Shown in pieces: positions 11,505 to 24,746 of a stretch of 64,000 nt of DNA. A model generated the notes under the pieces. It saw only the letters and a list, made by a program, of their open reading frames with translations. It did not search any database and was not told where the DNA came from. Source of the DNA: Neurospora intermedia (lineage: Eukaryota; Ascomycota; Sordariomycetes; Sordariales; Sordariaceae); contig BTPP01000001.1 of the NCBI GenBank assembly GCA_037102815.1, positions 2,877,001-2,941,000 of the forward strand. The letters run 5' to 3'. How positions within the stretch are numbered: the stretch's first letter is position 1; each line of letters starts with the position of its first letter. A program made the translations under genes and the position numbers.

Positions 11505-14500
11505 AGATCATGACTTGTGATCCACGTTCTGTCCAATCCGGTCATTGGAAGACGAACATTTTGACTCGACATGGCTTTTTCTTCTTGGAAAGCATTGCTA
11601 TCTCTTCTGGATATCAGGCGTCACCAATTGTCCTGCTGTGTTGGGTTTTTCTTTTTCAGGTGTCTCGTGCTCCAGCGCAAGGAGTTGGGAAGTTGCTTTT
11701 GGTCGCAAGACCCGGAGTTGGTTGGACGTTGTGTGTATAATTGGTGTGGCTTACGTATCAAGGCATGTTTCTCCCCAACTCGGTCCGGCGTTCAAAAGAA
11801 AAAAAAACAAGGGATAGGGCGGTTTCTTGCTTTTGCACTAGGTCATTGGATATTTTACGGTTCGAATGATGTGGGCGCATATTACAATTCTCGCGAGGCG
11901 GATTGCGGAGAATGCCTGGGGAAATCTTGTCTTATCTTGGCTTCTCTTTTCGAGGTCGTGATGGAATGACCCATGAATCTCTAGCTCCATGTCAAGCTTG
12001 ATGTATGGTTGGGACAGTTTGGACGAGAAGGGATGAGGAACTTTGTGTGATGACCTATGACGGATGCGGGGGGGAGGCTGTACATGATCGAAGGCATGTC
12101 TCATCTAGAAACCCACGAGTATGTGGTCCATGACATATATGTCCCATATTCGGTAGGGTGGGTGACAGGAGACACGGCGGTTGGGTGGATGGAGCTATTG
12201 GGGAAACGTATCACTGAGTTGAGGCCAAACATAGGAAAGTGGAAGCCTAGCTGGACGCCGAGTTCTGTGGATCAGGACAGCAAAAACACCAACACGTACA
12301 GCTAGCTCGCCTGGGTTCAACCCCAAGTTATTACCAGGCCACCATCAACGCCGGTTTACTTTGACATGACATTCCTCCGAGCAGGTTGTACATAGCTCGA
12401 ATCAGCGGGTTTGGCGCTATTAGGCAATACCCCCCGTCGATGATTTATTATTCTCTATATATTTGCTATGAAAAGTACGTTTCGAAGTCGGCGATACAGG
12501 GCTCGCACATACTTGGTCTTTCAGCTAGCGAACGAAGGGGATCTCCCGATTGCCCCGTGAGCGCGGTGGGAACTCTGTGAAACGGGAAAAGAAAAGCATT
12601 ATTCACGATCGATCAGCACGAGAGAATTTAGTTCCCTACACTACACCCCCTGATGCCACGATCCAATGATGGGGCAGCATGGGCTCAGGGGCTTAGGTTG
12701 TGGGTGGGTGGCCGGACAAGGGCCGCCTTAGCTGACCCAGTCTGTTGGGTCGGTGTTGATTATCCCGACAAACACGCTCCTAGCTGAAGAATGGTGTGTA
12801 GTGTGTGTACCAAGAACTAACATGTACACCTTTGACGGCGGTAAATTCTTGACCGGTGCGAGATAAGAAGAGAGTGAACATGCCTGGCGACTAGCACAGT
12901 GTATCAAACCCCATATATCAATCATCCAATGTTGCGTTGACCCCGATCATCTCTTTTTTTAAAAAATTTTTCGCAACCATGGTTCTTAACCTTAACATGG
13001 CAGGTTTGCTTTGTTGACATTTCATCCGAGTCGGTCGGTGTGCGTGTCATGCCCGTTGGATGGCAGTGTAAAAAGCGAAAAACAGTGTCGGCAATTCGAC
13101 ATTAGCAGGCCCAGCACTTCCCTATAAAGAGACGCTAAAAACAGTTGGTTTGCAGAACGTAAAACGTCCATGTACAGCTACATTGACGACAGGTCGGGTG
13201 CCCGGCTTCCAATTGACACGCGCCCCTGGTCAGGTCCAGACTAGGTATCCGTCCACTACTGCAAGACATCGCACATTCACATAACGCACCACGCTAAACC
13301 CCCCATCTCCGCCCATCCTCTTCCTGACAGGCGGGCGGGCGGTCGCATTGGGCATGTCGATGTGCACCAGATAGCCGACGTGACACGATCCCCCAAACCC
13401 CTCGACCAACTTCTCGGTTTCCCACGCAACTTGAACTGTATCACATAGACAAAGATCGCCAAAGCTACAAGAGCGCCGCTACGCACTACACCACACACCC
13501 GGATGGAAAGCGCACGCATACCACCAATCGCGATCCTCGATTCACCGTATCTTTGTACCAGCATCAAAAAAAATCAGAAGAGCTAGCAAGATGACTGGAA
13601 ACGGGGGGTGATGGGGAGGACCAGGGCGGCGGCTACAGCAATAATAACAACGACGACGAAGCTGTGTACTACCTCGAGCGGATGGCTGCAGAAAGTAGGT
13701 AGATCAGCCCAACCATCCACTTCCAACAATGCGGTCTAGATTAGTGTACGGTGGGCAGCAGTACGTATGAGGCGTGTAGCTACGGGGTCGTGGTACACGT
13801 ATTTTACACGAACGGAGCCCAGAGGAGTTCGTTTCGTTAGTCGGAACGGGAACTTGGCTTTTGGACCCTGGACCACTGGATCCCGAGGCGGACCAGACCG
13901 GGGGGGAAAGATACACGATGCCCAGTACATATCTTTCACCAGTCGATGGGCCCCATCGTGATTCCGCAAGGCTGCTTTGCGTACCCACAGAAGGAGAACA
14001 CAAGGAGGAAAAAAGGGCCGGCCGAGATCTCGACCAGGCCTCTGGCAGATAAAGCGGCGTTTGGCACGCCGTCGCAGGCTGAAGCGGGACTCGGTCGCAT
14101 GTAAGTGTACGTTACGGTGCCTACCTCTACACACCTTGCAAGCCACCAAATATCGGGTCACGGTAGAGGTACACATGCCACCTCTCCCTCCGATGTGCAC
14201 CTCTGCCGGCATTTGAAAGGTTAGTAGCGCGGTGATCTTTTGTAGTGGCAATAACTTTATTTCCATACAAAAGATGGCTGCTTCTCTCACATTCAATAAG
14301 TACCCTGAATATTGCATGGTGGCGGTACCGCGCGAACAAATTACATGCCGGCAGAGGTGTACTTTGATCAGGTGGAGATGGCTGACGGCGCGCAGCAGAG
14401 AAAACGGAGCTACCCAGGTCAAAGGATCTCGTGGAGAATGGAAACCGGGGGCGGAGAGAAGTCAGTAGATTGATCGTTCGCAACAACAGGACACAAAAGC

Positions 14501-17416
14501 GAGCCGGAGAGATACATAGCTGTACTGCCTCTATGTCCACTTTCGGCACCTCTATAGACTACTCACTTCCTGGACCACGGCACCGGGACACCGTGACAGT
14601 CATGTTGACGCCCTGGGGCGTCCTCAAATCGGCGACTTCTACGGCTATATCGGCGACATATTGCAGCCACCTCGCTCCAAGGACCCTTTTTACGGCCGCC
14701 TCGGATCTTAAACAGTCACCGAATGACACTCACAACAGCCACCTTGAGAAATTTCAATGAATGAAGGCATACGCATTTTGACCTATTTCTGGCAACCATA
14801 CTTTGACCCTAGGACGGCAGCAACCTCAAAATGGACCCCCCTGCCAATCTGATGTCCTGGCATTGGATGAGGCCTTTACCAGCCGGCGTTGAGGCCAAGG
14901 ATGTTAGCAATCAGCCAATCAAGCATCGAGCTTACCAACTTGGAGAGGTTGCAGAGCGAAGGAGCCCGAGAAAAAAGAGAAGACGATGCGACGGCACGTT
15001 GTAACGTAAGCGCACAAAGCAGAGAGATCCTACATATGACGATGGATGCGCGCATATCCGGGGACCTGGGGCGGAAGTCGTTCCCCCTGCGCCGCAACAG
15101 CACCGTAGAACGCCGGGCGAGCCCTCGCATCATTCACTGCGTGGCACACCACTCACACTCCCGTTCTCACTTGATCACACGCGGAATTTCGTGATCCCCA
15201 GGGCCCCCTCCTCTTTCTACTCCAACGCGTACGCATCGGAGGGCCGCTTCCGCTGTAAGAAACGCCTCGTGAATTTACGCCGACATTGTTCGCCTTCGCC
15301 ATGCCCGACGACCTTTTGAACGCCCTTGCTTAAAACAGTTGCCGAATATCAATCGCCGACACGTAAGCGAGTGAAGAGCCTATCAACCGATGTCATCAGC
15401 CAGAAAGAGCGCGGCTCGCGACTCCTCATTTCGTGCATCGACATGATCCAATACGACAACGCAGCCACATAAGATAGGCAGGTACGATCGCGGGCCCTCC
15501 CGGCAGACTCACCATGAGTAGGGTAGTGCCTTTGGACAAGCACCGGCGTGGCTTCTTGAATAGGAAGGCACAAGCAACAATGTCATCGCCGACCTGACCT
15601 TTACTCTTGCTGCCTGCCGCTCCTCGATCGCCGGTTACTCTTTCCGACACTGCATCAATCATTGAGGAAAGGTCGAGTCAGCTTACAATGTCAATCTCGG
15701 AAGGCCAAATGATTTGCTATGGAACATGCAAAATCTGGTCTCCCTACTACCGCCAACCCTTCCCGTATCCCCCTCACCACTCCCTCAACACACCATAATC
15801 GAGCTCGGTTGGCTCCATTCCAGGTCAGGTTTTGGGCAGCCAACCAACAATCCGAAGCTGCAAAAATCGTTGCAACCGCGCGCCTCAGTACAGTACCTCA
15901 AACAGCTGCCTCCCATCGGCCGGCTGGTTTTCCGCTCCATTGCCGACTGTCGCGAGGCTGACAGGCAGCTGGCTTCGAGACTTGCAGTCTCCCACGCCCG
16001 GCTGTCCCTTGTCGTGCCGACTGCATCTACTGAACGCCGGGTAAGTTCGGACTATAGGTAGGATCGGATGCAAGACAAGTGCCAGACCACGACGAACCTT
16101 GCGATTCTCATTTGGCAATTTCATCATCCATTGACACTCACAATCAACTGCATTCACAGCCATGCTGATCAAACACCTTACCCTTCTGGACAAAACAAGC
16201 GCGGGTGGCTGACGGATGAACTGCGTAGATCTGCGATCACATCCCCGGATCCGCAGTCCGCCCGTGTCCCAAGATCCAGCTTCCGCCAACCGGTTCAGCA
16301 GGACTGCACAGGTAGTGTACACTACATGCACACATAACCGGCCCGGCCTGGACCTTACTATGTACCTGCATTCAGCACTTGCACAAAACGAGATGAGTGC
16401 TCGGCGGAGGCCATGTGCTCTGCTTGGCCCCACAGTGTATACGACGGCAAAGTTACTTGTACAGGTACGTATCGGAGCTACAAGTCTTGATCATGCCATT
16501 GGAGCTGAAAATGGATCTGCTTCTGCTCTGGCTGAGACAGAAAAAGCAATGGAAAGTGAGGCTCTACTATGTACTATCACGTCCACCCAACTGCATAACT
16601 CCCTGCAAATCTGTGCCTCGGCTACTGCCACATGCCGATTGCAGATGGTTCATGTTGCTGACGGTACACTACTTTAGTGTACTCCCGCTGTTTGAGGTGG
16701 TGAGTGGTTGACAGTCATTCTTGGCAAGCGGGATTATTGCACCAACTATTTCGTTCAAATGTGCAATGATTCGGCTCAGAGGCATCCAATCCACTGATGA
16801 GTGAGACCGGTTACTCAATCTCATGCCGTATCTCCATCTCAGCTTGTATCGTATCCCTACCCTTGCTTCGATCATCAAGATCCTGTTTGCGTGGGAAGGA
16901 ATTGGCTCGCGGAAGAGTGACACTGTTAACCTGGTAGTAGTGTAGGGTACCATCTACGAGCGTAACGCGTGTCACCCTAATCATGGATGTGTCGCCGAAG
17001 ATGTGCAAAGACACACGTACACTATTCGAGAGCTGAGTGAATTTCCCAAGGAACTTAGCACCAATAGTACATCATGCAAGTGACGGAACACCCTCGACCA
17101 ACATCAATATTCAGTCCGTAGTATCTCAGTGGATGTTCGTTTCGAAATGATCATCAGTCGAAGAGCCGCAACCGCTGCGCTGAGACAAGTAGATCAACCT
17201 ATCAAAACTCATCGACAGTATCAAGAAGATCTTTCCGCAGTCCCGATGACCGAAAGAAAAGACCGAAAGACTTGAAAGATGCAAAGGCTGGCTGAGCGAA
17301 CTGACATGCTTACTAAAATCGTGTAAGTGATCAATCTTTTCCTTCAGTCACGCAATACGGTCCCAACAGCCCGGTAAACCTCGGTTACATCCCGTCTTCT
17401 GTTCAACCACACACCT
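11505..17416. other. Gene-free stretch, about 5.9 kb
   Basis: No supported gene. The longest ORFs (for example minus 13736-14422 and minus 15885-16433) lack domain features and overlap other ORFs on the opposite strand. The first few hundred bases probably hold the 3' UTR of the preceding gene. An AT-symmetric tract (T-run then A-run then T-run) lies at about 12953-12970. Confidence 0.5.
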
Positions 17417-17726
17417 TTCCCACACTCAAACACCTGTGCAGTCTTGGCGGATGTGTGCGAATGCACACACACACGACTTTTTGGCAAAACGGACCATCGA
17501 TGAGATTTCATTTACTTATATCTCTACTAAACGAAGAGATAGAAGAAAACGGACTTAAGATTTAGAATTAGCGTACTTAAGACCGTTAAGATAATAGTCT
17601 TTTCTATAGGATAATTGAAATTCTTCATCTTCGTCTTTCGTTTCGATGGTCCGTTTTGCCAAAAAGTCGTGTGTGTGTGCATTCGCACACATCCGCCAAG
17701 ACTGCACAGGTGTTTGAGTGTGGGAA
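17417..17726. mobile_element. MITE-like element with perfect 84-bp terminal inverted repeats
   Basis: The left arm 17417-17500 and right arm 17643-17726 are exact reverse complements over all 84 bases, checked base by base. Each arm contains a short (CA)n tract and the palindromic-looking core TTTTTGGCAAAACGG. The 142-bp spacer (17501-17642) has no ORF, is AT-rich and is depleted in CA/TG. A CTT trinucleotide borders both ends and may be a 3-bp target duplication, but the assignment is ambiguous by one base. A non-autonomous DNA element of MITE type fits best. As RNA it would fold into a long perfect hairpin, so a small-RNA precursor is an alternative or additional role. Confidence 0.75.
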
Positions 17727-20700
17727 CTTCTGAATAAGGCTACCGTGACATCCCGTCATCTAACTCATCCATGTTCATCGTCGTTGGTCAGGCACGGGTG
17801 GGGGAGGTGACTTGGGGAGAAGGAAGAAAAAAAAAAAAAAAAAGAGGACAGATCCCGGTCTCCTCGGCGACGCCGCACACCTCATCGACACGGAGATCAT
17901 ATACGTACCTGGAAGTGTACCGTTTCATAATTTCATGACCTCCGTTTGTCTCACTATTACACAGTACTTACACTACATACGCTATTACCTACCGTAACCC
18001 TTACCTTATGGTGGCTTGCCTAGCAAATCCAAATCCAAGGCCACGGATCAGACTACACTAGCAAGAAGACTAGTGTTCCTGACCAAAGTGACTGGTCATG
18101 TCTATTCATTCCCATCCCACTCGCGTGCCGCCGCCGCCGTCACATCCACTTAAAAGACGACTGAGACATTTTTGTCCCTTAGTCTCCTAAAAGGCATATG
18201 CATGGAAAGCGGAAACATTCCCGCTTACCTAGCCATGCCCATGCCGCCTGTCTGCTCAATTTGCCAACCTCGAACCCACCGACACGGTCCCGAGCTGCTG
18301 CTGCCAAGATATGTGATCGGGGAACTACAAGGTATCTGGTCCGGGGTGGTGAAGAAATTGTCACATGGCAAATGAAGGAAAGGGACGGGATGGTGGGAGG
18401 GACTGGGGGAGAAAGACCTAACGAGACCTTGAGAGACCGGTCAGTCGGTCAGAATTGGGAGGACTAGCAGCTGGGGTAGCTCTAACCTGCCAGTAAATGA
18501 AATTGTAATTGTAACTGGCTGATGTGAATAGGGCCGTGGCCATGACCGTCTGGCCATCCGTGATCGGTAATACCACAGGTCGCGTTGATTGTGGCAGCTG
18601 AGTGAACTTGAAGTCTTGGACAACATAATATACCCTACACTAGTGAGGGGTACAGTGCGTTTGAGTGCAGAGGTACGTATCTACTACTACATAGGTTCAG
18701 TCGCAACGAAGCATTGTTCTATAGGGTACTCGACGTTGAATTGTTTAGACTACAGTACACACAGTTTAGAGCCCAGGTAAGTGCAATGGAAAGAACACCC
18801 CTGCTGAACATCGAGTGCTGATTAAACGGCCGGCGGTAGGTACGGCATCCTTACCCTCCTCGAATTGGTGTAGAGTCTACTTGCACCTCCGGCCGAATTT
18901 CATGGCGGTTTCCGCATATTGTCGGTTTAAAGCAATAATTGAATTGGGTACTGGACAATAGAGCATGGACACTCCATCAACTGTAGTGGAACATTCTAAT
19001 GAGTAGGTAGTTACCTATCACCAATCTTTACCATACTGTCAATGTAATCCAGGCAGTGGCGGAGTCCGTGGTAACTTGCTGGTTGAGTGATTGATGTCTC
19101 GTTGAGCGACATATGAGTATTGGTCAGTAGGTAGGTATTGTCGACTTGCTTGATATGGTGCACAATCGGCCAAGACGCTCTGCTTTTGGTCATGTCAAGC
19201 GGCACTTGGACGATTATCGAGTATAGATGTCAGAACAAGGACTACCGAAGCCTCGCTGACATGTAAGCATATATTGTCTCTGAGATCATGTTGGCGTCTG
19301 GCAGGAAGTACGTGTAAGTGGAAGTCTATTTATGTTAAGACACTCGCTAAACCTCTTCCCTCCCCTTAGCCTTGACTTCTCCACATGCGTTGTCATGTAG
19401 TTATCGTCGAGTGGTTTGTGTGAACATCTGTAGAATGACATGTACGTAGGTACCTCTATGTGTAATCGAACTCTTCGGTAGGATGAATTGATGGCGTTTG
19501 TCTTGCTGTGATATTCAGGCCTAATTGTAGATGAGACTGTACACACGCATCAACGAGAGCAAGACATATATATATACATGACGCGGTAATTTTGAGAGAA
19601 GCGAGTCATTGAAATACCTCTGGAGGGCTGTTACCAGGATATACGGCGCAGAGGAAGTAGGTAGTGGTCGTGTTACAGGGCCCTGGAACATCAAACATGC
19701 ATCAACTTCACGTCCAAGGGAGTGTGCAAACCGGGTCTTAAGTCTTTGTATTTTCAAGTGTCTATGCTCATAAACTCTGTATAGCGTGATTCCTAGGTGG
19801 CTTATGTGCGGTCACAACTCTACAATTTACGTTAACTCAACAGTCACCAACAACTTCCAGAGTGATCAGACAAGATAGTGACCAAACTTCAGCTGTGACT
19901 TGATTGTAACTCCCAGAGTCAACAGTTATGATACCAGCAAACTCTCGTAACATATATAACTGACTGCATTTATTCTGTTACGGTGTTCATACAGCAGAGC
20001 TCATACGATTTTTTTTATACCCAAAAATGCCACCAATCCACTAACCATCCAGAGCTGAGTTGCAACTCGCCTCGGGGGTCTCGAATTGAGTTTTAGTTGG
20101 GTAGTTGAGTGGAGTTAAGTTGGTCAAGTAAACTGAATAAATCTAAGCGCTATCCGAAAACCATACGAAAACAAACGCAACCTCCAAACGGTATCAGGAG
20201 CGACCTTCCAACATTCATCTGGTCTGTACCCGACCCGACTTCCATGCTCATATCTCCACTCATTCTTGTTACTGTTCAACAAGTGTTTTGTTCCCTTAGC
20301 TACCTCTAGGTATCTTGGAAGGTACCATCCCACCGTACTGGAAGCTGATAGCTCCTTCCGTGATAAAGTAGTCAAAGAAAACGCTTTCCCTGACAGTGGC
20401 TACTAGCCTCCGGATGGCCGTAAGTGGAAAGAACATCCAGACTTGTGAAAACTTTTCACCATGCAGAACTGCAGAACGAGCTTTGGGAGAGGTGGAAGGT
20501 GCAAACCGATCATCTTTCCACGTGTAATTCGCGCCCCTGTTCGACCTTGGTCAACCCAGCATTGAGTGTACAGCTCTCAGCTCAGGAAACAGTGCTACAC
20601 CTCCAGTAGTTGATCCACCTGGGCGTTGCCTGTGACAGTTCGTTCGACGTATATTATCATTGAAGGTCGGTAACATTCGTCACTTGCAATTTAGTGCATG

Positions 20701-23562
20701 GTCTTCAATGTTCGATATTGGAAGGCCCGCCATATTGCTAGGTGATGGATGAAAGTGGACCAAATTGTCACACAAGCTTCAGTTGCAACTGTGTAGTGTC
20801 TTTGAGGAGCATGGGACCCATATACCGTAGGAATTCAGCAACTCGTATTCCAGACCTGCAGAAACTTTTCCGACTCTGCTCCATGATGCTTGAAGTAGAC
20901 TTAACGCAACAGACTGTACAATTTTCTAGTAAACACCCAATAATGAGGCAAGCACGCTGGACATTTCCTGCAGGCCTGGAATTCGACTATTCGAGTTTCT
21001 GCGATACCTGATGACCATGGCGTAACAATACCTACCTACTCAGCCTCTCCCAGCTATTATAACCCGTACAATATACGCCAGCAAAAGGGAAGTCAAGACG
21101 GATTCACAGCTCAAGTTCCGCCCGCTTCGAGCTAGAAGCCACATTGGACACTCACATCCCATACCCGAATACTTCTCGTCAAGATCTCAGTAGGGGCTTA
21201 CATGAGTATACCAAGGCCTTCAGGACACTGCCTCATTGTTCCACGCCTAGACACACTCACAAACAACCAATGCTCAGCAGCTTCTGCTCCCTCCCTGCTC
21301 ATACTGGCAACATCAAAGTTTCAATCCGGGATTCCATCACCACCAGACTAAGTCAAAGCTGACAAACTCAATCATTACAAATATCGGTTCCATGCCCTTC
21401 TTCTCTTCCACAGTCGGTAGTAAAACTCTAGTGTCCTGCACCGGTAAACAGGCTGTGACTCCGGCCAGAGTCGCTCAGAGAGCGTTGCCAGGACCAGGAA
21501 CAGCGAGTGACTTACACTACTTGGTACAAACCAGATCATGCGATTTCCATGCCATGGCAGTGACAAGGGAGCGACAAACTGATGGTATGCCATCAAAGTC
21601 TCAAAGTCACTACAAGCATACCGTTGTACCAGAGGTGAAAGGTGTCGTGTCCCCCTGGACAGGAAGACCTTACTCCCTTTTCCCGGTCCTTACACCCACC
21701 CCGTTGCCTCTCCCGTCTTCCCAGTCACTCACTGCCCCTCGCTTCTTCGTGCCTTCGTGCCATGTGTCAAACCGCGAGTATCCTTGACACTCAACAAGCC
21801 GACATGCTGTCCAGGAGCTGTACTGCGTACGTATCGATACTTTGTGTACACTCTCCGTTTTCGATCTCTGTACCGGCACTTCCCGTGCTGGGCTGCTGTC
21901 ACGTCATGGACCCCCCCCCTCCCCCCTTCCCCCGTCTCATCCCTGGGTGTTCCTTTGCTCGTATCGGTACTTCCTCTTCTGAACTCCAACCCGCAAGTAC
22001 CGGTACCTTCCTGATTATTACCCTGCCCATGTGTCTACCATCCCATTCACACTTATCCTGACCCTGTACACAATCCCCCCCCCAAGTTCCCTTGCTCCCC
22101 TCCTCCTTCCTAGTTGATGTTGTGCTTCCGTTTCCGAACAAGCCCTGGACGGGACGTCCTTGGGCAGTGTGTACTAGAACAAGGAAGTGAGTTTCCAACA
22201 GACCTACCCGGCACACTGTATTCTGCCGCACTCCCACACTACCTCACCACTACCGTTTTAAGCACACGGTTGCAAAAACTTTGATCGAAATCGGACCGGA
22301 TTCGAGGGTGCCTGTGGATTACCCATCCATGTCTGTGTCTTGCCCGTCGTCCTGTTGAGTACTATGTACTGCGTATGCGCATCAGCGATGTATGGCGGAG
22401 CGGTAGCAGAGAAACGCAATGACTGCGTGGGAGGAAGGAAGGAAGGAAGGAAGGAAGGAAGGAAGGAAGCATGATGTCCAACTTGGATATCATTCAGTTA
22501 AGGAGAAAGCCTCCGAACCGAATCGATGCCGGACTATAACATCGCCCCCCTCCCCAATGGTAAGACTCTCGGAAGCCTATAGATGAGATACTATGATGAG
22601 ATGGCAGATGGTTTCAAGGGAGGAAAAAAAAGTTTCGGCAAGCCCGTGTGTAGAGTCTTTTCTTGGAACCACTTTGATGGGTAAGGAAAACCCATGGGCC
22701 AGGTAGCTGACGATCGCTAACCACACAGTGTCCTGTACAGAAACAGTAAGTTTTGCTTGTGATGATTCGTGTTTGGTACATCGACAAGGGGGGTTCTATC
22801 TGGCTCGCAACATTTGGCTCGCAACCACAGTGAACGTCCAACTGCATCGCACCGTCGACTTCAACGGCACGGCATATTCCGTATATGCTGAATACCTGCT
22901 AAACGGAGACATCTCCGTCCTTTCTCCCTTGCGCGATATACAATACCGGGCAAAATTTCCCCCCATGTTCATTTTCCATCAGGTAAGTCTTGGTTTTTGC
23001 CACTCCAACCCTAGCTGACCAATGGAAGTGCGCAAACGGGTGTTAGGCCAGGGGGCCAAGTAACGGTCCAGGATTCGGCGTACCAAGGCTTTGGTAATGG
23101 TAGCAGAGAAAAGTAGGATTTGAGACTCTGATTCGCATGATCGTTAAATGTGGTGACCGCCAGAAACGATTTTGATCGCACTGTTTCCCGCACGTAAGCA
23201 AAGTTCACTAATATTTTGTACACACTTACAGACGAGACCGAAAAGTCCGGATTGGAGATATAATACTCGCTTGGGTCAAGTTGCGCCTTTTATTAGATCT
23301 TCCTGTGTTATGTCCGTTTTCTTCATGTCTTCGTCAAGCACCCAGCGCCTCAATTGACATCAAAGGGCGCCGAGGCTTGTATATCTCCTTTTCCTTCACA
23401 TCGTTCCTTGTCCCAACTCATCCCACCGGGAAGAAGGTGGGCTATACACCTGCCAGTTGCAAACGAAACCGAGCACAGAAAGCCTCAACGGTCTGCTGAA
23501 GATGACAAAGCGACTTCCCACTTTCAGGGGTATCAGAAGCCAAACGTGGTGTGAGAAGTACA
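17727..23562. other. Gene-free stretch, about 5.8 kb
   Basis: No ORF with a recognisable product. A 17-A run lies at about 17827-17843 and a GGAA microsatellite at 22433-22468. Base composition is ordinary, without RIP depletion. The last part, from about 23000, probably includes the 3' UTR of the calcineurin B gene on the minus strand. Noncoding transcripts cannot be excluded. Confidence 0.5.
22433..22468. repeat. (GGAA)9 microsatellite
   Basis: Nine uninterrupted GGAA units. Expected to be polymorphic in length between strains. Confidence 0.95.
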
Positions 23563-24746
23563 CTAGAATTGATCTGTTAAAGCGTCGACTGTCAGCTTTC
23601 TGGTCGTCCAAATATAAATAGCCAAGAAGCCCGATAGAGGCAAGTGCCTGACGGAAGACCAGTGTTCAGCCGGCGGGAGGAAGGAAAAAAGGAGCAAACT
23701 CACCCAAAGTCATGCTCATGCTGACATCCGTGTTCTCCACCATCTTGGTGAACTCCTCAAAGCTGATCTTGCCGTCCTTGTCCAAATCCGCCTCCATGAT
23801 CGTCTTGTCGACAATCTGCTGCAGCTGTTGGTCCTTAAGGTTGCTGCCCACCATCATCTTCAGCACGATAAACAGCTCGCCGTTGCTGATGTAGCCGTCA
23901 CGGTCAATGTCGTACACCTTGAAAGCGAACCGCAGCTTCTGCTCCTTGTTGCCTTTGCTCGAGAAGGCGCTTAAACCGGATACGAACTCTTGAAAGTCGA
24001 CGTCGCCGCCACCGTCTTCGTCGAAGATGGCAATCATTCTGTATAACACCCAAGTCGGAAACCGTTAGTCGCCAATTTTCACTCTAGATGATGTCGCATA
24101 TAGTGCCGAGACAGCTGTTCCCCGCGGAAACGCCAGAGGCATGCGATATACTGATATGAGCAAGGGTAGGTATAGAGTGGTAGAACATGACGAACCTTGT
24201 AGCCAGAGGATTTGTCGATATTTGCGGTAGGCTCAAGAACTCTTCGCGCTCGATGGTACCGGAGTTATCCTGTTAGACCAGATTCCGCCCGGTTAGCCAG
24301 TTATTCCAACAACAAGACCACTGTCTTGACCGTTCGACTTCTGCCTTCGTTGGCTTGCGACAACAGTTAAGCTGGACAAGATCCGAGGACGGGAATGGAT
24401 GTGCAGAAACATGCCTTGTCCAACTTCATAAACCTCTTACGCAAGCGGTCAACCTCTTCCCTGTCGACTGTAAACAAGGGTGTGTTAGTACAATGATCTT
24501 GATAAGAGCTTGCGAGAAAGGCGCATAGCGCTTGTTGATGTGAAACAGCATGCAATGTGTATCTCCATATCTCTGTGACTTCGTCGTAGAAGGGAGTGAC
24601 AATTCTGCATCGCTGTCGATGCGACAAAGTTCAGGACATAACGAGAGGAGTGTAGATGGTTTCAGGCGTTAACATGTCGCTGAGCGAAACGTACAGTTGG
24701 ATCCCTGGACGATGTTGTCCAGGACGGAGCTGGTGGTGTTGCCCAT
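23563..24746 (-). CDS. cnb-1: Calcineurin regulatory subunit B
   Basis: Ca2+-binding regulatory subunit of the calcineurin protein phosphatase; with catalytic subunit A and calmodulin it controls Ca2+ stress responses and hyphal growth. The model is complement(join(23563-23573, 23704-24038, 24196-24269, 24415-24467, 24695-24746)), exactly 174 aa, the usual family length. It starts MGNTTSS, so Gly2 is a myristoylation site as in other CNBs. Four EF-hand loops are visible at about residues 34-45, 66-77, 103-114 and 144-155, each with acidic ligands and the loop-12 Glu. Intron 2 uses a GC donor (GCATGT) instead of GT; no GT alternative keeps the frame. The last exon is only 11 nt (finishing Asp, Gln, Phe, stop), so without splicing the C-terminus would read into the 130-bp last intron. 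The start is the first ATG of the frame. It diverges from epl1. Confidence 0.97.

Noticed and set aside
13736-14422. A 228-codon minus-strand ORF
   Set aside because: No family resemblance, no intron logic, and overlapping ORFs on the opposite strand.
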